Shown here piece after piece: positions 55,983 to 64,000 of a DNA stretch of 64,000 bases. Source of the stretch: Acanthosepion lycidas (lineage: Eukaryota; Mollusca; Cephalopoda; Sepiida; Sepiidae); contig OZ010574.1 of assembly GCA_963932145.1 (NCBI GenBank), forward strand, positions 62,956,878 to 63,020,877, given 5' to 3'. A model generated the notes under the pieces. That model had not been told where the DNA came from. It ran no database searches and saw only the letters and a program-made list of their open reading frames with translations. Position numbers and translations under genes: made by a program. Each line of letters begins with the position of its first letter. The first letter of the stretch is position 1.

Positions 55983-56095
55983 TTCCCTTGATCCCAAATT
56001 AATCCCAAATTCCCTTGATCCCAAATTAATCCCAAATTTAGATCAAGGTGAAGCCTTGATCTAAATTTGGGATTAAATTTGGGATTAATCTGAAC
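55983..56095. repeat. Long hairpin with duplicated left arm
   Basis: TCCCTTGATCCCAAATTAAT with CCCAAAT occurs twice in direct order, then AATCCCAAATTTAGATCAAG + G pairs perfectly with its inverse across a TGAAG loop (near 56050). The arm extends to about 29 bp with a one-base bulge. Confidence 0.9.
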
Positions 56096-56261
56096 GAGCC
56101 ATCTGCATGTCCTAATTTCTTTGTTGGCAAATACTCCAATATCTGTCTATATTTCTGAGATGAGGTATTGTAATTATTTACACTATTAATATTGCTCAGA
56201 CTATTGTCCTCATCTTTGTTGCCATATTCATGACACTTTGGTCATTGTATGCTCCAGCTTT

Positions 56262-56420
56262 TTCAGTGATTGGAATTTCACATGGACCAGTGGATAAAAG
56301 TGTTGGTTGAATCCAAAGACTTAACCCAAAGAGTCGTATGTTCAATACCTGGCTACAGCAGAGGTGAAAAAAATCTTGGAGAATTGAGTTAAAGGGAGAT
56401 AACTGATACTGAGATATCCA
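56262..56420 (+). mobile_element. tRNA-derived SINE head, second type
   Basis: TGGACCAGTGGATAAAAGTG and GAGTCGTATGTTCAATACC are A- and B-box-like. The downstream body (CTTGGAGAATTGAGTTAAAG, GAGATAACTGATACTGAG) differs from the other SINEs. Confidence 0.5.
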
Positions 56421-56588
56421 GAAGAGGCATGACACGTGGAACTAGAACAATCTACACTGGTGGAGAAAATAGATGGTTTGGTTCAAAATTCCAATCACCT
56501 GATAAAGTCCAGGCTGTAAAACAGCTGAAACATTTTTTGTTTATAGAATAAGTTTCCTACCTTGTCATTTTGTGAAACTTTTTCAACG

Positions 56589-56806
56589 ACACATCTTTCA
56601 CCCACTGAATATCAGTTTTTCAAGCAATCTTGACAGTTTCTTTTAAGCCAAAAGACATTCTGTTGCAAAGAAGATGCAGAAAATGCATTCAAAGATTTCT
56701 TGCTGTCCAAACCTTTAGAATTTTATGATAAAGAAATAAATAACCTTTTAACTCAATGTCAAAACTGTATCAATGTTCAGGGTTCCTATTTTGACTGACT
56801 TTATTA
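56589..56806 (+). pseudogene. Mariner transposase, C-terminal part
   Basis: The frame reads SPTEYQFFKQS, one stop, QFLLSQKTFCCKEDAENAFK, DFLLSKPLEFYDKEINNLLT, QCQNCINVQGSYFD and the natural stop. The end (DAENAF.., QGSYFD-stop) is characteristic of Hsmar1-type mariners, where SPTDY contains the third catalytic aspartate (here E). Confidence 0.85.
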
Positions 56807-56852
56807 ATCCAGGAATTAAAGTTGATTGGACATTATTTTATAAACAACCTAA

Positions 56853-57470
56853 TAGAAATATTTATAACTTATTTTATGGTGTGAGGATTTAATATGTAAC
56901 TTAAGAGCTGTCCATCACATTGTATAATAATATATATAATAGTAGAGTTATTGATAATTAATTAATTTTTAATTTCAGAAAAAAAAAAAGATTATTATTG
57001 TTTGTAAGAAGTAGAACAAGTTATTGCAGAATTATAGAATGATGTGACCACAATTTTATAAATCATGAAAAAGTTGAATAGAGGTCACTCAAAAAATAAA
57101 CTTTTAGTTATTTGTTTTTATGACCTATTGAGTTAGTTAATGTTGAATTTTGTATGCGGCACCCAGTGTTTAGTAGCAATAGTTACCCTCACTAATCCCA
57201 TGCTAAGGTGCCTCATAGAAATTTGCCAACATTGTCAATACAAAAGCAAAAATGATAGTACCTTGAAGAATCTCACTATAATATTAAAAAGTTAATAAGC
57301 AAGAAATGAGGCTTGACCATTAAGAAAATAATTGAAGGGAGAAAAGATGCAAAAAAAACTGGCTAAAGACATGAAAGAAATGAAATCACCACCTTTTATA
57401 TTAAACATCACAAAGAGAAATATGCAAGTTGGTGAAGAAGTCCCACAAAATTTGATTTCATAACAGTAAC
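56853..57470. other. AT-rich DNA without recognised feature
   Basis: Nothing recognised. Confidence 0.5.
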
Positions 57471-57474
57471 CCCT

Positions 57475-57640
57475 TTAGTGAGGAATAGAGAGTTAAATTG
57501 GATGGCAGGGTTCAAATTTCAGCCAAGTTCATTGCATTCACTTTTGCACAAATACATGTGGGAATACGATGACTTTGTCTTTGCTACAGAAACCACAGTC
57601 ATAACATTCAGTGAGGCTGTGACAGTGTGAAGGATAAGGA
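57475..57640 (+). mobile_element. tRNA-derived SINE fragment
   Basis: GGCAGGGTTCAAATTTCAGC (B-box-like), CAAGTTCATTGCATTCACTT, TTGCACAAATACATGTGGG. Confidence 0.55.
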
Positions 57641-57985
57641 GTGATGATAAATAAACATTGATGTTGCACATTGTTTGCTTGCATGATAAAATCTGCCCCC
57701 CCCCCAAAAAAAAATAAACAGAAAAATTATTATCATTAATTCTAATAATATCAATATTATAAGCTCCACTTCCTCTCCAGAACTGTTACTATATGGAAAA
57801 AACTCATGAATAAAAGCTTTCCTGACACCTACAGGGTTGATAAGACATAAAAAACAGATCAGTCAATCAATCAAAACCTGATGACCACAATCTTAGTGTC
57901 TTTAATACATTTACTATTTCCTCCCTTACAATCTTATTCAGTAACCTTTTAGCTTGAGCGGCCCTTGTATTGGCTGAATTATTAG

Positions 57986-57990
<5 letters not shown>

Positions 57991-58048
<58 letters not shown>

Positions 58049-58050
58049 TT

Positions 58051-58096
<46 letters not shown>

Positions 58097-58098
58097 TT

Positions 58099-58170
<72 letters not shown>

Positions 58171-58172
58171 TT

Positions 58173-58211
<39 letters not shown>
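57991..58211. repeat. Long (TA)n tract with three ACTTATACAT interruptions
   Basis: About 220 bp of TA units with ACTTATACATAT at about 58047, 58096 and 58169. The longest microsatellite of the window. Confidence 0.95.
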
Positions 58212-58212
<1 letters not shown>

Positions 58213-58790
58213 TGGGTGTAACAGCATAATTGTCCATCCAACAAAATGTTTAATATCTAAAAACCACTAAATTAATTGAGTTTCTTTTTTCCAGGTTTTT
58301 AATTAATACATTTAGCCATCTTGACACAATTTGTTGTAAGAATCACAGAAAGAGAACAGGTTAAAATCATTTTGTCTCAGACCCATTGTCTTCTCAAATG
58401 AGCAATGGCAAGAGGAAAAAATCATTCAGACCTTCAGTAATCGTACTAACATTCATAATTTGGCTTCTATCTTCAAAGTCCATTCAAGAACCATCAAGAA
58501 AAAGGTAAATAAGTTTAAAAAAGAGGGAACAGTAGAGAGGAAAACTGGACCAGGAGGTCACAACAGGAAGAGGAATCATTATTTCAGCTTAGAGCTTAAG
58601 AGATCAATTAGAAAAGATCCAACTCAATTCATAAGACAGTTAGTATGTGAGAGAGGATTTTCAGCTATAATAGTGCAAAGGGCAGTGAAAAAAGACTTGA
58701 AAATAAAATCATATGTGAAACATGCATGGCACTTTGTTACTTCAGGACACAAAGTTAGAAGGTTAGAGAGGGCGAAGATCAACTGGAATA
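58212..58790 (+). mobile_element. Mariner-like family C, copy 2
   Basis: The left end CTGGGTGTAACAGCATAATT starts at a TA inside the (TA)n tract. The related copy at 30430 also starts at a TA/GT tract. It is cut off at 58790 by another (TA)n run, so the catalytic part and right end are missing. Confidence 0.7.
58460..58790 (+). pseudogene. Transposase N-terminal DNA-binding region, family C
   Basis: One frame of about 110 codons reads ASIFKVHSRTIKKKVNKFKK, EGTVERKTGPGGHNRKRNH, SLELKRSIRKDPTQFIRQLV, RGFSAIIVQRAVKKDLKIK, KHAWHFVTSGHKVRRLERAK. Two helix-turn-helix units with a GxGGHNRKR linker are typical of Tc1/mariner DNA-binding domains. A frameshift separates it from the natural start (MARGKNHSDLQ near 58406). 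The DDE domain is absent. Confidence 0.8.
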
Positions 58791-58791
58791 G

Positions 58792-58820
<29 letters not shown>
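58791..58820. repeat. (TA)n microsatellite
   Basis: About 15 TA units ending the mariner fragment. Confidence 0.9.
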
Positions 58821-58823
<3 letters not shown>

Positions 58824-59184
58824 CTCAATTTCAATGCTTTATGAGCTCCCAGTCCTTAATTATGATTAATTAATGATTAACATGTTATTTTCATTTAAGA
58901 TCAATTTCTTCTGTTAAGCTCGGAGAGTAATTATACATTCTTATTGCTCGAAGTAGATCCCAATAGTGTTATAAAAACCTTGGAGAATTCCAGTAAGATA
59001 TCTTTAATCATTTTAAGATAAAGTGGTTCAAAGGTTAATCTAACAACTGGACAATTTTACTTTTACACTTATTATAAACTAACTGATGGCAAACTTTTCA
59101 CAATAACTGATATAATATGATATAATATATATCTATCAGTTAGTAACAATTTACATAAATTTCACATATGTTGATCATATATTG
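58821..59184. other. AT-rich DNA without recognised feature
   Basis: Nothing recognised. Confidence 0.5.
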
Positions 59185-59400
59185 GATATGTCAGGTGCTC
59201 TAATGGATTGTGGCTTAGAATGGAAATTCAGAGAGCCAAGTTTAAAATTCTATCAGGTTTATTACATACACTTATATGTAAATACTCTTGAGAAATTCAT
59301 GGAAATTCATACCTTTACCAATATGGCTTTTGCTTCTCTAGATCAACTACTGATGAGTTGACAGTTGTTGTTCAAAGAGTCTCTCAAGTTTTAGATCAGA
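59185..59400 (+). mobile_element. tRNA-derived SINE fragment
   Basis: CAGGTGCTCTAATGGATTGT (A-box-like), GAGCCAAGTTTAAAATTCTA (B-box-like, decayed), TTTATTACATACACTTATAT and CTCTTGAGAAATTCATGG. Confidence 0.55.
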
Positions 59401-59642
59401 ATGGTGATGTTGGGCTCTTGTTATATTAAATAATTATTGGACTAAATCCATTTCATAATATATATATATATATATATGTATGTATATGTATGCATGTGTA
59501 TATGTATTGCAGTGAATACCTATGAATATATTACAACTTTTTTGATTCTATTCAAAAATAAGAAAATTTAAATTTTTAAATTAACTGACTTATTTTATGA
59601 TAGTATCACCCTAAAGATCTTAGTTTGTAGCCAATTTTACCT

Positions 59643-60002
59643 GTGTTTTGAATATGACGATAAACTACATCTGCATCCCGGGTATGACAATAAACTACAT
59701 CTCCATTCTGGGCAAGACGGTAAACTGCGTCCAACAGCAAAGCTTCTGATAATATGTTTTTGAAAAATAATATTAGCAGCTATACGTTTTTGAAAAATAA
59801 TATTACCAGCTATATGTTTTTCAAAAAGTAATATAACTAGCTATACATTTTTGAGGAAAAAAATATTAACAGAAATAGATTTTTGACAAAACAAAAATAT
59901 TACCAGGAAAAAAAACCCAAAAAAACCCAAAAAGTTTTCGGCATTGACCGATTCAGGTTGATATGCCGTAAAACAAACCAAACCAAACCAAACCAAACCA
60001 AA
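59643..60002 (+). mobile_element. Complete SINE with 12-bp target duplications
   Basis: CCAATTTTACCT flanks it exactly (59631-59642, 60003-60014). The element has a repeated GACGATAAACTACATCTGC head, four or five AT-rich units of about 33 bp (TTTTTGAAAAATAATATTA with GCAGCTAT), a TCGGCATTGACCGATTCAGG end, GTTGATATGCCGTAAAAC and an (AACCA)n tail. No tRNA or 5S head is seen. Same family as 42310-42719. Confidence 0.85.
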
Positions 60003-60039
60003 CCAATTTTACCTTTATCAACTCTCTTTGTCCCTCCTC

Positions 60040-60480
60040 TGTAATCCACTCACTTAAACCCTTTAAATAGATTTGTCACTCTTTATTATGTCCTGTGAGT
60101 GTTAGATTCACCAGACACTTTTTTCTTATTATGCATCCTAGAAATTTTATCTATCTCTTTTTGATTATAAGTTTCTTTGTAGTTCACATATTCTGTCCAT
60201 TGTAGTCTCATCATGTGTCAGTAAAATCACATCTCTGCCACTTGAAAGTCTTTTCATTCACTGCTATACAGGTGATTAGATATGAAATTGCAGTTCAAAA
60301 TTTTATGAATTTCCTATCTCTTAATATTGTGCTTAGTCTCTTGAAGGCATCTTTCACTATTCCTATGTGCCTTTGGATTTTTGTGACACCTTTTCTGTCT
60401 TCTGTTATGATAAATTTCTGTACCTGCTTGATAATGAAATGTAGCTCACACTTTGACCTATTCTACTGACATACATTTTA
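60040..60480 (-). mobile_element. RTE-like LINE (family R), minus strand
   Basis: Minus strand: KQVQKFIITEDRKGVTKIQR (VxKFxxx..EDGKGxxKIQR), HIGIVKDAFKRL-like, VNEKTFKWQRCDFTDT-like, then IRKKVSGESNTHRT-like, down to about 60040. Stops and shifts throughout. Confidence 0.65.
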
Positions 60481-60499
60481 CAATTATGTTCACCCTGTA

Positions 60500-60665
60500 T
60501 AAGGCCCAACAACCACTTGAAGTAGAGGGTTACAGTTTAAGAGTGCAGTTTATGGAGATATGTAGGGAAGATAAGGGTTGACCCTAGACTTGAACAAGTT
60601 AAGATTGTAGTGGTTGGAAAGCATCCTCTTGGGAGTTGGTACCACAGAGCAGCAGTGGCATCCAT
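60500..60665 (-). mobile_element. LINE family J 3' remnant, minus strand
   Basis: GGGAAGATAAGGGTTGACCC, TAGACTTGAACAAGTTAAGA and CATCCTCTTGGGAGTTGGTA match 53610-53690. Confidence 0.6.
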
Positions 60666-60839
60666 GCTTTCTGTCATCATACAGTTAATACTTAGCTCTT
60701 TCTTCTTGCTTTCTATGATAACCTTTTTTGAGTTAAGATGATGTCTGTTGATAGTAACCTCTGATAGGTTTTCAAAGTTCTCTTAGGATTGTCTTTCTAT
60801 ATCAGTTGAAAAAAAACTTGGAGAGAAAATGTATCCTTC

Positions 60840-61193
60840 TGTAATATGTGACTCATTGTTGCATTACGGTTTGTAGGTCTTCTGCCAGGCCCACCTAGTA
60901 GAAAACCTACAAGTCATCAACACGTAGGTCAACAGGTGGTTGACTAAGTTAGACTTAGGATGTGCATAGGTGTGTCAATTGATAACAGAAAGATATATAA
61001 GTATTCACCTGAGAAGAAAAAGAAGGACAGAATCTTTTCATATTCTTGAGAGAAGAATCTATATTCTTAGAAAAGGTCTCAAAACTACATACTTACTTGC
61101 CAATATCAATTAAGTCCAGAGTTAAATATACAATAATTTTACATATGAGAGTTATAATATTATGCCTTTATTAGTCTGTACAATAAAATTATA
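60840..61193 (+). mobile_element. LTR-like insert, unit 1
   Basis: Starts TGTAATATGTGACTC, ends ATAAAATTATA with CTTC/CTTG flanks. Contains GATATATAAGTATTCACC as a TATA-type block and AGAATCTATATTCTTAGAAA. The first TG..CA pair is partly decayed at the right. Confidence 0.55.
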
Positions 61194-61277
61194 CTTGTCT
61201 TCTCTTTCTATTTTTGTATATTCACCAAATTCCTTCTCTGTCTGCATGCAAAAATCTGGTGAGAAGATGTATCCTTG

Positions 61278-61832
61278 TGTATTATATGACTCAGTGTTAC
61301 ATTAGAGCTTCAAAGAAGCCAAGCACATCAGTGGGTTGACCTGGAAGAAGATCCAAAAGCCACCAATATGTAAACAACTGGTTGACCAAGTTGCACTTAA
61401 GATATACCTTGATGACAGGAAGATATATAAGCACCCACCTGAGAGGTAAAAAGGAGTCTTTCATATTCTTAAGAGAAGAATTTATGTTCTTAAAAATACC
61501 CAAACCACATAAAAACCGCTTGGGAATACCAAGTGCAGTAAGCTTGGATGTGTAGGTAGTGCAAGGGATAATGGCCTGGAATTGTATAATAGGAGAGCTG
61601 AGTTCCAATTCCAGTTGAGTTCATTATATTCACATATGTGAAAATACCCTATGGAGAGGTATGAATCCAGCTCTTTTCCTCCTAGCTATGGGTAAATAGG
61701 TAAGACATGTATTACTAAAACCATTATTAGCTCAAAAAAAATTATGTACAAAATATTTAGATTTTGGTATTAAATACCCATAGGGGTTGATATGCTGCTA
61801 AACAAAAACAACCAATGAACAATAATATTACA
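61278..61832 (+). mobile_element. LTR-like insert, unit 2, with a SINE inside
   Basis: Starts TGTATTATATGACTC and ends ATATTACA, a clean TG..CA pair, with CTTG on the left and TTTG on the right. GATATATAAGCACCCACC matches unit 1. About 110 bp of the LTR is missing around the SINE. Confidence 0.55.
61515..61822 (+). mobile_element. Hybrid SINE with truncated 5S head
   Basis: ACCGCTTGGGAATACCAAGT and GCAGTAAGCTTGGATGTG are the 3' end of the 5S-like head, then GGTAGTGCAAGGGATAATGG (A-box-like), GAGCTGAGTTCCAATTCCAG (B-box-like), CTAGCTATGGGTAAATAGG, and the tail GGTTGATATGCTGCTAAAC. Confidence 0.75.
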
Positions 61833-61893
61833 TTTGCCTTACTGCTCTTTCTATTTTTGTCTATTTACAAAATTCATTCCATGTCTTTATACA

Positions 61894-64000
61894 GGTTGTT
61901 TGTTTATGTAAAATAGCTGAAAGTGCTTGTTAAATTGTTCTAAAGCATTTTTCAGTACATGCAGTGTTCAGCGATTTTAGAATGTTCATTTCTGGAATGG
62001 GTTAATGGTAGCTGGTGCATCGAATGACAACTGTTTCTTTTGTTTTATCTCTGATATTCCACACCTACGAAAAGACTAGCATCTTTGCAGAAAATTTTCA
62101 ATTAGGCATATTTTGGTAACTCTAAACACATACAAAAAAATTACCTGACATTCTTATTAATGTTGAACATCTGGCATTTGCTTATGTAAAATGTTAATAA
62201 TTTTTGAGAGACATTATTAACTTCTTGCACATTACAAAGGTTTTGTTCAGTGCCATTTTTTTCTAGTTTTTTGATTTTAAGAAGAACAATGTTTTACATT
62301 TATTTCATCTTTTGTATGAATAAAACGGATAAATTAAGTAAGAATTTTTGAATACAAAAGAGGAAAAATTTCAGAATTACTTAGCAGTAAGTTGCGTCTG
62401 GCATATATGTGTATATATCTCACTAAATTGTATAAAGGATGTGGAATTAGTAGATACTAAACATTTCAAATACCTTGGTGCATATGAATCAGTTATAATA
62501 AATTTAGTATAGGAGAGATACTGAAAATTAATATACTGGGTGAAGGAGAAATTCTCATATAATATTCCTGTTCTTTGTCAAATTTCTCCCTTATTAAAAT
62601 ATGGGAGGAATTTGACAAAAGGAAGTTGATAAAATGACCAAGGTAACTGCTGTTAAAAAAAGTTATATCACCGTTGTTTAGCTAGAGTTTGTAGTTACTT
62701 GGTTTTAAAAATAACATCCTCCAAACGGTGAGATCTATTTACTATACACTGTTGTAGATGATTTCTAAAGTCTTTCATCATCTTGAAGTTTGAGTGCTTC
62801 AGGGTCATTCGGGCATTATTTTTTAAGTGATGAACTTGTTTTTCCTGAAATTTCCAACCCATAGCAGTATCTGTGTTTGACTTGGAATAGGATTATTCTG
62901 ATATAACATGAAATGAACACAAAAAGACTCTCTGTTGCAATTACAGATTCACCTGTGATTACATGTTTCAATAGCAAACTTACATGGTTTGCTAGCACTA
63001 CACAGTCAACAATTTAAAATGTGGGAGGTAATTCTGCCACACCCTGTAGAATAGTCTCTGTGAGAGGTAGTTTTGCTGAACTCTGCAAAACCAAAACACT
63101 AACCTGAAGACTTGAGTCATGTTCCTAAATAGCCTCATCAGACTTTCATACGAATTTTATGCATGGTGCTATACTCATTTAGAAATGCCTAAACTATCTG
63201 CTGTATACAACCATTTTCTAAGATCAATGGTTAAAAATAGCTTTGAGTGAATGATACCTGTGGGTCTTGGCAAAGGTCATCCTTCTTTGAACCCTATGAA
63301 CTGGTGCTTACAGAATCCCAATCAAGGAACTATACAAAACAAGAGAAACCATATCATTTGAGGACTTCCACCATTAGCAACTGCTAAAATGGATATCACA
63401 ATTACTTGATAAGAAAATAATGACAATAATCAATCACAATAATTCAGACATAAGGTTAGGAAGGAAACCCCATCAATACTGGAAGAAGTAATAAGAGTTA
63501 CTGGACCTGGGAAAACTATTTTCCTGGAAAAGTCTTTTTACAAAAAAGATTTTATTCATTTCAACTGACTGTAGTTTTGGGTACCAAATGTTTCCTTATA
63601 AGAAAATACCTGGTATTACCATACACACACACACACACTCAAACACATATATATATGTGATAAAAAGTTTTGCACATCAAGGAATCAGGCAGAGATTAGG
63701 TTTTTGCTAATAATACAATTTGCACTGGCAGATACCCCGTCTACAAAAACATCTGTCGGTGAGTAATTCTCATTTCTCTGATTATTTCTTGGTCCATTGA
63801 AGGTGTGTCCGAAAATTCCTAACTTAAAAATCTTGCTCTGCGGCTTCATTTCTGTCATATAGTTCATAATTAATATTTAATAAATGTTTATCGTACTGAT
63901 TATATTGGTACCCTTTCATTTGTCCTTGTTTTATTAACTAACCTATCTATTTTACATACATATATGGTTAGCAAAGTTCGAATTACTGTTTATAAACATA
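61894..64000. other. AT-rich DNA with few features
   Basis: A 17-bp-arm hairpin lies at 62574-62619 and a CA-rich stretch at 63625-63645. Short open frames on the minus strand (62816-62998, 63685-63867) match nothing I recognise. Confidence 0.45.

Larger units (their letters stand above)
55746..56588. mobile_element. Insertion replacing the middle of the mariner
   Basis: The transposase segment holding the second catalytic aspartate is absent. The replacement includes a tRNA-like sequence, a strong hairpin and a tRNA SINE head. Borders are inferred from where transposase similarity stops and restarts. Confidence 0.5.
55021..56852 (+). mobile_element. Mariner (Hsmar1-like) relic with an internal insertion
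   Basis: The right end GACATTATTTTATAAACAAC then CTAA matches the MITE terminus, and the left end TTATATTGTTTGTAAAATAA agrees with it at 17 of 24 positions. TA flanks both (55019-55020, 56853-56854). Fragments of one transposase lie at both ends, with about 840 bp of foreign DNA between. It is the likely relative of the autonomous element that mobilised the MITEs. Confidence 0.75.
60670..61893 (-). repeat. Tandem duplication of an LTR-in-LINE block
   Basis: Unit 1 (about 60803-61247) and unit 2 (about 61248-61893) both consist of minus-strand RTE-like LINE sequence (GGTGAGAAGATGTATCC type), an LTR-like insert at the same LINE position, then LINE sequence again (CTTTCTATTTTTGTATATTC, CAAATTCCTTC). 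Upstream LINE sequence (60690-60800) continues into unit 1 only. Confidence 0.7.

Noticed and set aside
56505..56560. A second hammerhead-like motif (CTGATAAAGTCC with GCTGAAAC)
   Set aside because: Core position G8 is A, extra bases separate the core from stem II, and no stem III with a cleavage triplet follows.

Overview
The window is noncoding DNA from an animal genome, very rich in repeats. AT-rich background, long (TA)n tracts, thousands of bases of decayed retrotransposon, and open frames that almost all belong to transposons point to a large metazoan genome. The mix of families (an RTE-like LINE with FKYLGSVLT and LKFLGxIMRKE motifs, a second LINE with an ESILHIYKS motif, tRNA- and 5S-headed SINEs, mariners, and a Penelope-like element with a GIY-YIG domain) fits a cephalopod mollusc, most likely an octopus. 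That taxonomic guess is inference from recalled sequence style, not a search. No complete host gene, prokaryotic operon, CRISPR array or phage was seen.

Layout. 0-4.8 kb: LINE fragments, a 31/26-bp minisatellite, one candidate host exon (3259-3380) and a repeat duplicated around a palindromic MITE. 5.5-6.8 kb: a truncated Penelope-like reverse transcriptase between two inverted terminal repeats, each holding a hammerhead-ribozyme motif. 7.4-9.6 kb: MITE plus LINE copies on both strands. 10.4-12.1 kb: the GIY-YIG half of the same Penelope family with its 3' terminal repeat, followed by a 614-bp mariner derivative. 13-16.3 kb: GATA-type minisatellites, LINE and a third Penelope fragment, compound microsatellites. 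16.3-19 kb: quiet AT-rich DNA. 19-22.5 kb: LINE copies, one split by a 775-bp solo LTR, then a 5S-rRNA/tRNA hybrid SINE. 23-30.4 kb: tandem repeats, a LINE with insertions, a likely non-autonomous Helitron. 30.4-37 kb: four different Tc1/mariner relics and a 125-bp tandem repeat. 37-52 kb: LINE and SINE copies, several nested. 52-57 kb: two MITEs, a 200-bp tandem repeat, and a mariner relic whose termini match the MITEs. 57.9-58.8 kb: a mariner in a long (TA)n. 59-62 kb: a SINE with clear 12-bp target duplications, and a tandem duplication of an LTR-in-LINE block. 62-64 kb: nothing firm.

The elements do not form a pathway. Their relations are those of insertion history: LTRs and SINEs interrupt LINEs, a SINE appears to split another SINE, and non-autonomous elements share ends with autonomous relatives. 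The most interesting signals are the hammerhead motifs of the Penelope repeats, the five near-perfect MITE hairpins beside their probable transposase source, and the 5S-headed hybrid SINEs.
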